This document shows, piece after piece, positions 15,485 through 23,878 of a stretch of DNA of 28,784 nt. A program made the position numbers and the translations under genes. Each line of letters opens with the position of its first letter. The first letter of the stretch is position 1. The notes under the pieces are model-generated. The model was not told the origin of the DNA, did not search any database, and saw only the letters and a program-made list of their open reading frames with translations. The stretch comes from JAVBPA01 sp031549925 (lineage in GTDB: Bacteria; Bacillota; Clostridia; Oscillospirales; CAG-272), in NCBI GenBank assembly GCA_031549925.1, contig JAVBPA010000032.1, positions 1 to 28,784 on the forward strand, given 5' to 3'.

Positions 15485-17929
15485 ATGAAGAGATTTTTAT
15501 TAATTTTAACTTGTATTGTTTTTGTAATGACTTTAATTATTGCCTGCACAAAAAAAGAAAATACGGACGAAAATAATATTTCAGATAGTATAACCACAGA
15601 AACTAAAACTTCTGAAGATACAAAAAAAGAAGAGGAAGTTACAATGTATAATCCTGATATGATTGAGAGCAATAAAAGTATAAGCGTTATGGCTTACGAT
15701 CCGAATGATGATTCAAAAAAATCCGCTGTAAAAGTTGAACACGGTTCAATTTACGGTATGTATATGATTATGAACGCTCCTTTCAATTCTGTCAGCGCAT
15801 GTATACCTACATGGTCACAAACTAACAGTAAAGCACGTTTATCATTGTACAAATGGGATGGAGATTATTTTAAAACAATTAAAAACGATCCTCTTGCAAC
15901 GGTTTTTTATGATAAACTTCAAGATTGCGCTACTAATAATTTAAAATTTGAGACAATGCCTGCCGGATCATATATGATAACAATATCAGATGTCGAAAGC
16001 AGCGCGGGAATATGGAAATATCCGCAAAAAATATCAGGCGGCTACGCTTACATGGATGGTATAGAAGAAGCTTGCGATTTGCAAATAACAGTAAATTTTA
16101 CAATGACTCCGAAAGAACCTTTTACAAAATGCGAAAGCGGTTATTTGTCGCTTGAACCTGTTTCAACACCTGCGGAGTATGTCATACCTGAAAATGACAT
16201 ACTCAATACGCGTGATGCTATGCCCGATACATGGGTTGCTATCGACGGACTCGGAAGAACACTTTCTACGAATGAAGAAACAGGAGATGTGAAACAAAAT
16301 AAATTTGTAGGTATGTTTTATTGGTCTTGGCATGATGCACAATCGCAAGGTGGAGTTCCGTTTAATAATAATGAATTTATAGAACAACATCCTGAAGTTA
16401 AAAACGATTATAATTCACCTCTGTGGCCTAAAGAAAATACAGTGCATTTTTGGAACGAACCTTTGTTCGGTTATTATTCTACTACCGATAAATGGGTTAT
16501 AAGAAAACACGCTGAAATGCTTGCGGACGCAGGCGTCGATGTTGTTTTCTTCGATAATACCAATGGCAATTTTACGTGGAGATCAAGCTATACAGCTATA
16601 TTCGAGGTTTTTGACGAAGCCAGAAAAGACGGAGTAAAAACTCCTAAAATATCATTCCTGCTTCCGTTCAGCGCTTCTGATGGTTCAAAGGATCAGCTGA
16701 GATCAATTTATATGGATATCTACCGTGCGGGTAAATATCAGGATTTGTGGTTTTATTATGACGGAAAACCACTGCTTATGGCTTGGTATTCCAATTTAAA
16801 TAAAAAAGATGTTATAGATAAGGAAATACTTGAATTCTTTACCTTCCGCCCGGGTCAGCCTACTTATAATCACTCAACGCAGACACGCAATCAATGGGGA
16901 TGGCTTTCTGTATTCCCTCAACAGATTTATAAACCTTCTATAAATTCAAACTATGTTGAACAAATGGCAGTAGGTGTCGCGCAAAATTGGTCCGCTGAAG
17001 TAGGACTTACCGCTATGAACGGAAAAAATATATTCGGACGTTCGTATACATCCAAAGGATATGATACTAGAGAAAACGCATCATTTTACGGGGCGAATTT
17101 CCAGGAACAATGGGATTACGCAATCGAAATCAGTCCAGAACTTGTTTTTGTAACAGGATGGAACGAATGGATCGCAGGCAGGTATGATACTTGGGGAGGA
17201 GTGGAAAACGCTTTCCCGGACGAATTTAATGATGAATACAGCCGAGATATAGAACCGACAAAAGGTGCGCTTAAAGATCATTATTATTATCAGTTAGTTG
17301 AAAATATCAGAAAATACAAAGGAACAAACAGTATACCGAAGGCAAGCGCAAAAAAAACGATCGATATAAATTCAAATACCGATATGTGGGCGGATGTATA
17401 TCCCAACTATATAGCCTACATCGGAAATACGTTAAAACGTGACGCTGATGGTTATATCGGATGCCACTATACAAATGATACCGGAAGAAACGATATTACC
17501 GGGGCAAAAATTGCTCATGACAATGACTATATTTATATAATGGTTGAATGTAATTCAACAATAACACCATATACCGATAAAAACTGGATGCGTATATATT
17601 TGGATACTTCCGATAACGGTCTTGATGGTTGGGAATCGTTTGATTATATAATAAATCGTGATAATCCGTCTGACGGAAAAGTTTCTGTTGATAAATTTAC
17701 CGGAACAGGTTTTGAAGTAACTTCTGCCGGTAAAGGAGAATTTACTCTAAACGGTAAAAGATTGCAAATAAAAATTAAGAAAGATGTGCTGGGGATAGAA
17801 GGAAATTCGTTTACCATCAACTTTAAAATAAGCGATAATGTACAAATAGACGGGGATATAATGGACTTTTATTCATCCGGTGATGTTGCGCCCGGAGGAA
17901 GATTTAAATATCAATATAAATCTGAATAA
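15485..17929 (+). CDS. Secreted glycoside-hydrolase-like lipoprotein (GH71/GH99-like) with C-terminal carbohydrate-binding domain
   Basis: An 814-residue surface lipoprotein. The lipobox LIIAC gives lipidated Cys21, and a charged linker runs to about 55. Three parts follow. A beta-sandwich-like N-terminal region (about 65-210) contains YGMYMIMNAPFNSVSACIPT. A catalytic barrel-like region (about 270-615) has FVGMFYWSWHD, HAEMLADAGVDVVFFDNTN and FVTGWNEW (about 555-562), all typical of GH71/GH99-like endo-acting hydrolases. A C-terminal CBM9/DOMON-like domain (about 630-814) has DNDYIYIMVEC and MRIYLDTSDNGLDGWESFDYIINR. ATG at 15485 follows CAGGGG at about 15471. It has its own promoter. The likely role is cutting an extracellular glycan, with products taken up by a binding protein such as the one upstream. 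Family assignment is moderate; bond and substrate unknown. Confidence 0.75.
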   Translation: MKRFLLILTCIVFVMTLIIACTKKENTDENNISDSITTETKTSEDTKKEEEVTMYNPDMIESNKSISVMAYDPNDDSKKSAVKVEHGSIYGMYMIMNAPFNSVSACIPTWSQTNSKARLSLYKWDGDYFKTIKNDPLATVFYDKLQDCATNNLKFETMPAGSYMITISDVESSAGIWKYPQKISGGYAYMDGIEEACDLQITVNFTMTPKEPFTKCESGYLSLEPVSTPAEYVIPENDILNTRDAMPDTWVAIDGLGRTLSTNEETGDVKQNKFVGMFYWSWHDAQSQGGVPFNNNEFIEQHPEVKNDYNSPLWPKENTVHFWNEPLFGYYSTTDKWVIRKHAEMLADAGVDVVFFDNTNGNFTWRSSYTAIFEVFDEARKDGVKTPKISFLLPFSASDGSKDQLRSIYMDIYRAGKYQDLWFYYDGKPLLMAWYSNLNKKDVIDKEILEFFTFRPGQPTYNHSTQTRNQWGWLSVFPQQIYKPSINSNYVEQMAVGVAQNWSAEVGLTAMNGKNIFGRSYTSKGYDTRENASFYGANFQEQWDYAIEISPELVFVTGWNEWIAGRYDTWGGVENAFPDEFNDEYSRDIEPTKGALKDHYYYQLVENIRKYKGTNSIPKASAKKTIDINSNTDMWADVYPNYIAYIGNTLKRDADGYIGCHYTNDTGRNDITGAKIAHDNDYIYIMVECNSTITPYTDKNWMRIYLDTSDNGLDGWESFDYIINRDNPSDGKVSVDKFTGTGFEVTSAGKGEFTLNGKRLQIKIKKDVLGIEGNSFTINFKISDNVQIDGDIMDFYSSGDVAPGGRFKYQYKSE

Positions 17930-17999
17930 TCATAAGTTGAGATGATTAAATTGAAAATGTATATTATATTTTTAATATTAATTAAATAAGGGTAATATT

Positions 18000-18824
18000 A
18001 TGTTAGTACGAGTTTATGACAATGAATCTAAATCATATTTTAAATCCTATGTTTATGGAATTATAGACATAGGATGGTTCGAAAAAGTTATTGTTTTAAC
18101 TCCTACTCATTTAGGAAACTTTTTCAAAATGGTAGATTATGTTGATAAAACCGTTAGCGGTTATCCGCAGAAAATGAATGTTAATATGATTTCATTAGTA
18201 AATCATGACGATAAATGGATTAAAAAAGAAAAAGAAGAATTATTACCTTTACGTAAATTAATAGAAGAAAAAGGTTTTACACCCGAAAAATTAGAATATT
18301 GCTTTATAAATCAACAATTTTGGGATAATCCAAAAGAACTGGCAGCTATGTATTGCGGTGAAAAAATACCTAATATATACAATATCGATATTGAAATACC
18401 GGAAAAAGATAAAGAATGGAATTATATAGAATCACAAAATGACATAGATGAATTAATGAAAAAATCATACGGTTTTCATGATACAACGATAAGTTCCATA
18501 AATTTTCAAAGCGGTATATCTCAAACGATAAATAAAAATGAAAAAATATCACGTACATTTATTTACAGTGATGAATTGAAACAAATTTATATTACATTTT
18601 TTACATTATGGAGTGATTCTATTGAATTGGTTTTCGGAAGTGTAATTGATATGAATCTTCGAACTTCATTTGATTTATATTTTAAAGAAATATTCAGCGC
18701 TTCTTTATTTATAAAAAATGAAATTATATATTTTTGCACGGATTATGTTGGGGAAGAAAAAATGTTACCAAATGATTCAACTTGGATTTCGGCTTTTACT
18801 CTTAAATGGAGATTTATAAAATAA
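18000..18824 (+). CDS. Hypothetical protein
   Basis: A 274-residue protein with no signal peptide and no membrane helix; I do not recognise the family. The N-terminal half is charged (KKEKEELLPLRKLIEEKGFTPEKLEYCF near 75-102, probably helical). The C-terminal half starts at YGFHDTTISSINF (about 157-169) and continues as alternating hydrophobic strands ending in FTLKWRFIK, the look of a small beta-rich domain. The FHD-then-strand pattern is seen in various uncharacterised, sometimes immunity-like, Firmicute proteins, but no toxin gene lies beside it. ATG at 18000 is preceded only by a weak AGGGTAA. It lies 70 bases after the large lipoprotein and ends at a bidirectional terminator. Confidence 0.7.
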   Translation: MLVRVYDNESKSYFKSYVYGIIDIGWFEKVIVLTPTHLGNFFKMVDYVDKTVSGYPQKMNVNMISLVNHDDKWIKKEKEELLPLRKLIEEKGFTPEKLEYCFINQQFWDNPKELAAMYCGEKIPNIYNIDIEIPEKDKEWNYIESQNDIDELMKKSYGFHDTTISSINFQSGISQTINKNEKISRTFIYSDELKQIYITFFTLWSDSIELVFGSVIDMNLRTSFDLYFKEIFSASLFIKNEIIYFCTDYVGEEKMLPNDSTWISAFTLKWRFIK

Positions 18825-18838
18825 ATTTGTTTTGAATT

Positions 18839-18875
18839 AAAAAAAGCTGTTAACTTCGAGTGTTAACAGCCTTTT
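18839..18875. terminator. Bidirectional terminator between convergent genes
   Basis: GCTGTTAAC (18846-18854) pairs with GTTAACAGC (18862-18870) around a 7-base loop. It is preceded by a run of A and followed by CTTTTG. It serves the plus-strand gene ending at 18824 and the uvrB-uvrA run ending at 18909. Confidence 0.82.
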
Positions 18876-18908
18876 GTTATTTAATAATTATAAAAAACTA
18901 TATAAGAA

Positions 18909-19925
18909 TTATTTTTCGATCCGGTTAAAACGGTTAAGAATCGCTAAATACAACATGGTAAGATGAGCCTCGTATTTTTTTTGTAAGCGTATAAAAGCTT
19001 CACTTTCACCAAATTTCCAATTCAATCTCCATTTTCCTTCTTCATTCATGATGTTTATTAAAAAATTTAAAGATTCATCGGTTTCGTTTTTTAAAATTGG
19101 ATATAAAAAACTATCTGGGGTGCTTATGATTTCACATGCGGTATCTTCAAAATCATATTTCCATTTATTTTTATCAAGATTCATGCAAGATTTTGGGTTT
19201 TGTAATAATATTAATTTTAATTTATTTGCTAAAGTTTTATTTTTTAAGCATGAAACGAATTGATTATATCCTTTTAAATTATATGGAATAAGAATATCAT
19301 TTTCAAACCATTCGCTTTTTCCTGATTGACCATACAGCGGAGAAGATATATCATAATATCGTAAAATTTTTTCAACAGGATATTTTAATATATCATCATA
19401 TAAAAAATTTGGTACTATTTCACTGTATAGAGCTATAAAAGCCGCTAATACCGAATGTCTGTTAGGATTATATTTTAAAATTCTTTCATCATCATTTATA
19501 AGAAGTAAATTTTCTTCCCCGCTATAACCGCACCACGGAACATGAGGGCAATCATTAATTTCTTTTTCAAAAAGATCACCCCAGCTGCCGGTTAGAGGAT
19601 TATAACGTTCGAGTAAATATTTCATCATTTTTTGTATAACAGGATGATCTGCCGGCGGTTTTTCTTTTAAATAAAAAATATATCTGAAAAATGCCGTGCT
19701 TGTATCAAAAAGAGTTGAACCGTTGTATTCGTATTCATAAACAAGTCCGCCGAATCCTCCGTCTTCATATTGATATTTTGCTAATACATCCATAAATTTT
19801 TCGGTTTTCATATTTTCGAAGTTATACAGATAAAAAGCTTTGTTTATATCATCAGAATCGGCAAAAATATAATCACGGGATTTTATAAAACTTTTATATT
19901 TTAATAATTTTTTTGTTTCTTCCAT
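18909..19925 (-). CDS. Alpha/alpha-toroid (prenyltransferase/squalene-cyclase-repeat-like) protein of unknown function
   Basis: A 338-residue soluble protein. Short repeats of the type seen in prenyltransferase and squalene-oxidase/terpene-cyclase barrels can be read: AKYQYEDGGFGG (about 49-60), NPLTGSWGDLF (near 110) and EEGKWRLNWKFGESEAF near the C-terminus, each at the end of a helix pair. No DxDD or other cyclase catalytic motif is evident, so a non-cyclase role for the fold is likely. ATG at 19925 has only a weak CGGA upstream. It starts 15 bases after the uvrA stop on the same strand, so it is probably the last gene of the uvr transcript. A hairpin terminator follows. The fold call is moderate; no function can be assigned. 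Confidence 0.65.
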   Translation of the reverse strand: MEETKKLLKYKSFIKSRDYIFADSDDINKAFYLYNFENMKTEKFMDVLAKYQYEDGGFGGLVYEYEYNGSTLFDTSTAFFRYIFYLKEKPPADHPVIQKMMKYLLERYNPLTGSWGDLFEKEINDCPHVPWCGYSGEENLLLINDDERILKYNPNRHSVLAAFIALYSEIVPNFLYDDILKYPVEKILRYYDISSPLYGQSGKSEWFENDILIPYNLKGYNQFVSCLKNKTLANKLKLILLQNPKSCMNLDKNKWKYDFEDTACEIISTPDSFLYPILKNETDESLNFLINIMNEEGKWRLNWKFGESEAFIRLQKKYEAHLTMLYLAILNRFNRIEK

Positions 19926-19940
19926 AAATCCGATTTTATT

Positions 19941-22757
19941 TTATTTCAATAGAATGTTTTTTAAATAATAACCGGTATATGATTTGTCGTTTTCAGAAAT
20001 ATCTTCAGGTGTTCCGGTAGCAATTATTTCGCCTCCCGCATCACCGCCTTCAGGTCCTAAATCTATAATATAATCGGATGTTTTAATCATATCTAAATTA
20101 TGTTCTATAACGCAAACGGTATTTCCGCTTTCTACAAAACGTTGCAAAACATCAATTAGTTTATCAACATCGGCTGTGTGAAGACCTGTTGTAGGTTCGT
20201 CAAGTATATAAAATGTTCGGCCTGTACTTCTTTTTGACAATTCGGATGCCAGTTTAACTCTCTGTGCTTCTCCTCCGGATAATGTTGTTGACGATTGTCC
20301 GATTTTTATATAACCGAGTCCCACATCGTACAAAGTTTGGAGACGGCGTGATAAACGCGGTATAGCGGAAAAAAATCCGCAACCCTCTTCTACTGTCATA
20401 TTTAAAACTTCATAAATATTTTTGCCTTTATATTTAACTTCCAAAGTATCACGGTTGTATCTGAATCCTCTGCAAACATCACATGTTACATATACATCCG
20501 GCAAAAAGTGCATTTCGATTTTTTTAACTCCGTCACCTTCGCAGGCTTCACATCTGCCGCCTTTTAAATTAAATGAAAAACGATTGCTTTTATATCCGCG
20601 CATTTTTGCATCGACTGTAGAAGCAAAAAGTTCACGTATATCGGTAAACAAGCCTGTATATGTTGCCGGATTTGATCTGGGTGTTCTTCCTATAGGGCTT
20701 TGATCTATTGCTATAACTTTATCTAGGCATTCAATTCCTTCAACACGTTCACATTTCCCGGGGAATGTATATGCTCCGTTTAATTCACGCGCGAGTGTGT
20801 TATATATAATTGAATTAACCAAAGAGGATTTACCAGAGCCTGAAACACCGGTTATACATACAAAACATCCGAGAGGTATTGATATGTCTATATTCTTTAA
20901 ATTATTTTCTTTTGCTCCTATAACATGTAAAAATGTTCCGTTCCCTCCTCTTCGGCTGGGTGGTATCATTATTTTTTTTCTTCCGGATAAATAATTTCCT
21001 GTCACAGATTCAATATTAGCTTTTATTTCATCAGGAGTTCCCTGAGCAACGATATATCCTCCGTGTATTCCAGCCCCGGGACCTATATCAACTATATAAT
21101 CCGCTTCTTCCATCGTTTCTTCGTCGTGTTCAACTACAATAACGCTGTTTCCGACATCGCGTAATTTTTTCAGAGTTTTTATCAGCTTATGATTGTCACG
21201 TTGGTGAAGTCCTATTGAAGGTTCGTCCAGTATATATAAAACTCCCATAAGTGAAGATCCGATTTGTGTCGCAAGTCTTATACGCTGAGCCTCTCCTCCC
21301 GAAAGAGTTCCGGCGCTGCGTGACAAAGTTAAATAGTCAAGTCCCACAGAAACCAAAAATCCGAGACGTTCACGGATTTCTTTTAATATTTCCCGCGCTA
21401 TATGCTGTTCAGTTTTATTAAGATTAAGAGATGAAACAAATTCTAAAGATTTTGTTATAGGCATTTTGCAAAATTGAGCGATATTTAATCCTCCGACAGT
21501 AACAGCTAATATTTCGGATTTTAAACGTGTTCCAAGACATACAGGGCAGGGAACAGTTTCAAGAAATTCCTCATAATATGGATCTCTTGATTGATTAAAT
21601 CTGTCTTGAATAATATTTATTATTCCGTGTACAGGCATCATACGCGGCGGAGAATCGGGTCTTATTACTTCAAATTTTTCTCCTTTTGAACCATATTTCA
21701 ATATATCGACAGCTTCATTTGAAAATTCGCAAACAGGAGTGTCAAGAGTAAAACCATAAACCCTGCCGACTGCTTCCATAACAGGACCCAGCCATGTATC
21801 ATCGTCAATAGATTTAAATCCGTTAACATGAATAGCTCCGTCACGCAAAGAAATTTTTGTATTTACTATTTTTTCATAGGATATTAATTGTTTTTCGCCC
21901 AATCCGCTGCATTCGGGGCAAGCTCCGAAAGGATTGTTAAATGAAAACATACGCGGTGCTAATTCACCTATGCTGATACCGTGTTCTTCGCAGGCATAAT
22001 TTTGTGAAAATGTTATCAATTCGTTCGTTTCATCGTTTTTTATTAATAAAACATTTACGTTTCCTTCAGATAAGGAAAGCGCACTTTCCACTGAATCGCT
22101 CAAACGGCTCCTGATATCTTCTTTCATAATCAAACGGTCGACAACAATTTCAATATCATGCTTTTTATTTTTATCCAGTTCTAATTTTTCGCTTAAATCG
22201 TACATATAGCCATCGACGCGTATACGTACAAATCCGCTTTTCTTTGCTTCGTCAAATACTTTTTCATGCATACCCTTTTTACCGCGGATAACCGGAGCCA
22301 GAATCATAAAACGTGTTTTTTCGGGAAGTTCCATAATTTGATCAAGTATCTGGTCAGTTGTTTGCTGACGAATTTCACGATTACAAATAGGACAATGAGG
22401 GATACCTATTCTGGCATACATAAGACGCAAATAATCATAAATTTCAGTAACAGTTCCCACAGTTGATCTCGGATTTCGGGAAGTTGTTTTTTGATCTATT
22501 GATATTGCAGGAGATAAACCTTCTATGTTATCGACATCAGGTTTATCAAGCTGTCCCAAAAACTGACGAGCGTATGATGAAAGAGATTCCACAAATCTGC
22601 GGTGACCTTCCGCATATAAAGTATCAAAAGCCAATGATGATTTACCCGAACCGGATAAACCTGTAAATACAATTAATTTGTCTCGTGGAATTGTTAAATC
22701 TATATTTTTTAAATTGTGAACACGGGCACCTTTTATTGTTAAATATTGATTTGCCAT
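19941..22757 (-). CDS. uvrA: Excinuclease ABC subunit A
   Basis: A 938-residue UvrA, the damage-recognising dimeric ATPase of nucleotide excision repair. Two ABC modules are complete: Walker A GLSGSGKS (about 33-40) with LSGGEAQRIRLA (about 485-496), and Walker A GVSGSGKS (about 637-644) with a second LSGGEAQRVKLA. Zinc-finger cysteines are seen at CPIC (122-125), CPEC (280-283), CPVC (404-407) and in CEAC...CDVC (736-739, 759-762). ATG at 22757 is chosen because GGAG (plus 22763-22766) lies five bases upstream; a GTG at 22763 would fall inside that site. The usual order uvrB-uvrA is interrupted by a UroD-like gene 24 bases upstream of the start. Identity is certain. Confidence 0.98.
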   Translation of the reverse strand: MANQYLTIKGARVHNLKNIDLTIPRDKLIVFTGLSGSGKSSLAFDTLYAEGHRRFVESLSSYARQFLGQLDKPDVDNIEGLSPAISIDQKTTSRNPRSTVGTVTEIYDYLRLMYARIGIPHCPICNREIRQQTTDQILDQIMELPEKTRFMILAPVIRGKKGMHEKVFDEAKKSGFVRIRVDGYMYDLSEKLELDKNKKHDIEIVVDRLIMKEDIRSRLSDSVESALSLSEGNVNVLLIKNDETNELITFSQNYACEEHGISIGELAPRMFSFNNPFGACPECSGLGEKQLISYEKIVNTKISLRDGAIHVNGFKSIDDDTWLGPVMEAVGRVYGFTLDTPVCEFSNEAVDILKYGSKGEKFEVIRPDSPPRMMPVHGIINIIQDRFNQSRDPYYEEFLETVPCPVCLGTRLKSEILAVTVGGLNIAQFCKMPITKSLEFVSSLNLNKTEQHIAREILKEIRERLGFLVSVGLDYLTLSRSAGTLSGGEAQRIRLATQIGSSLMGVLYILDEPSIGLHQRDNHKLIKTLKKLRDVGNSVIVVEHDEETMEEADYIVDIGPGAGIHGGYIVAQGTPDEIKANIESVTGNYLSGRKKIMIPPSRRGGNGTFLHVIGAKENNLKNIDISIPLGCFVCITGVSGSGKSSLVNSIIYNTLARELNGAYTFPGKCERVEGIECLDKVIAIDQSPIGRTPRSNPATYTGLFTDIRELFASTVDAKMRGYKSNRFSFNLKGGRCEACEGDGVKKIEMHFLPDVYVTCDVCRGFRYNRDTLEVKYKGKNIYEVLNMTVEEGCGFFSAIPRLSRRLQTLYDVGLGYIKIGQSSTTLSGGEAQRVKLASELSKRSTGRTFYILDEPTTGLHTADVDKLIDVLQRFVESGNTVCVIEHNLDMIKTSDYIIDLGPEGGDAGGEIIATGTPEDISENDKSYTGYYLKNILLK

Positions 22758-22781
22758 TTTCACTCCATTATAATATTAATC

Positions 22782-23852
22782 TTAATTTTTATAATCCCCG
22801 CGTAGTTCGCGTACTGTTTCGATCATAGTAATATAAGCAGATGTCGGGATATAATTCGGTATGGAATTTCCGGATGAAAAAGCATAACCGCCGTTATATG
22901 GTTCTTTTATTTCATTGCACTTTTTTATCAGAGCTGTAATGTATTCTTTTATATATTGGCTATCATAACGGCATAAAATATCATCGTCAATTCCTCCGAA
23001 ATTACCGATACGAGTTCCGAACCGTTCAAGCCATACATCAAATGTCGCTATTATATCTTCGTTTGAATGTTTAGCGTCGATACCTGTCATTGTTATTATA
23101 TCATCAAATACAGAAAGTAAATTTCCGCAAGAATGAAGCAAAAACGGAAAACCTGCCGCATGTACTTTTTGCACTAATTTAGCATATACCGGAAGAATAT
23201 GTGTTTTTATATCGTCGGAGGACAGCATGGTTGTATCTTTATATCCTAAATCGTCACCGCAGCGCAGGACGCAGTATGAATCTGTATGTTCTTTCAAAAA
23301 TTTATCCCATATAGATAATTGAAGCTGTCCCACCCGAATGAACATATCTCTGTATAAATCAGGATCATCATGTCTCATATAACAAAGGTCGATATATCCG
23401 ACTAAATCCTGTACTATCTCAAATACACCGTTTCCTATTCCTCCGATAGCTTTCATTCCGGCAGGCAACGCATTTTTTAAAGCGTAAAGATGACGGGTAA
23501 CTATTTTCCAAAATATATTATATACTTCATCCCAAGGATATTTGTTAAAATCATCCCTCGTTTTTATACATCCGTCTTTATGGGAACCGAGAGCTCCTCC
23601 GCCGGGTAATACCGGACAAATACAAAATTCACACGGAATGATATCATAACCCATTAACCTAAAAAATTCGAATACATTTTTATAAAATTCTGTAAGTTCA
23701 CTATCGTTTCCCGCAGATAAACCTATAAATTTTTTATTTAATATTTCTTCCATCATTTCAAAATTTATCATATGTTCGTATAACGGAAGACGATCCGGTT
23801 TTTTATTACGTGCGGCTTTGACCGCGTTAGTATAATCAGGCTGGAATATCAT
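22782..23852 (-). CDS. UroD-like (uroporphyrinogen decarboxylase/methyltransferase superfamily) protein inside the uvr operon
   Basis: A 356-residue UroD-superfamily protein. It opens with a HemE-like NAVKAARNKKPDRLPLYEHM and carries FLLHSCGNLLSVFDDI (about 238-253), the His-x-Cys-Gly element that holds zinc in corrinoid methyltransferases of the MtaA/MtbA type. CVLRCGDDLGYKDTTMLS precedes it, and KHSNEDI and NFGGIDDDIL follow as barrel strands. The third zinc ligand expected near the C-terminus (Cys-x-Gly) reads SSGNSIPNYIP, with Ser in place of Cys, so metal binding may be altered. ATG at 23852 follows GGAG at about 23863. It sits 26 bases after uvrB and 24 before uvrA. HemE itself is unlikely. 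Methyl donor, corrinoid partner and substrate are unknown. Confidence 0.78.
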   Translation of the reverse strand: MIFQPDYTNAVKAARNKKPDRLPLYEHMINFEMMEEILNKKFIGLSAGNDSELTEFYKNVFEFFRLMGYDIIPCEFCICPVLPGGGALGSHKDGCIKTRDDFNKYPWDEVYNIFWKIVTRHLYALKNALPAGMKAIGGIGNGVFEIVQDLVGYIDLCYMRHDDPDLYRDMFIRVGQLQLSIWDKFLKEHTDSYCVLRCGDDLGYKDTTMLSSDDIKTHILPVYAKLVQKVHAAGFPFLLHSCGNLLSVFDDIITMTGIDAKHSNEDIIATFDVWLERFGTRIGNFGGIDDDILCRYDSQYIKEYITALIKKCNEIKEPYNGGYAFSSGNSIPNYIPTSAYITMIETVRELRGDYKN

Positions 23853-23878
23853 AAAATTAATTCTCCTTTTGTATGATA

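Noticed and set aside
17927..17948. A TAATCAT/ATGATTA hairpin as terminator of the large lipoprotein gene.
   Set aside because: The stem is seven AT-rich pairs with no T-run directly after it, too weak to call.
22758..22763. A GTG start for uvrA at 22763.
   Set aside because: The GTG lies in the GGAGTG ribosome binding site. The ATG at 22757 has proper spacing.
22782..23852. Calling the UroD-like gene hemE.
   Set aside because: It carries the HSCG zinc-type motif of methyltransferase relatives, and no haem-synthesis genes are near.
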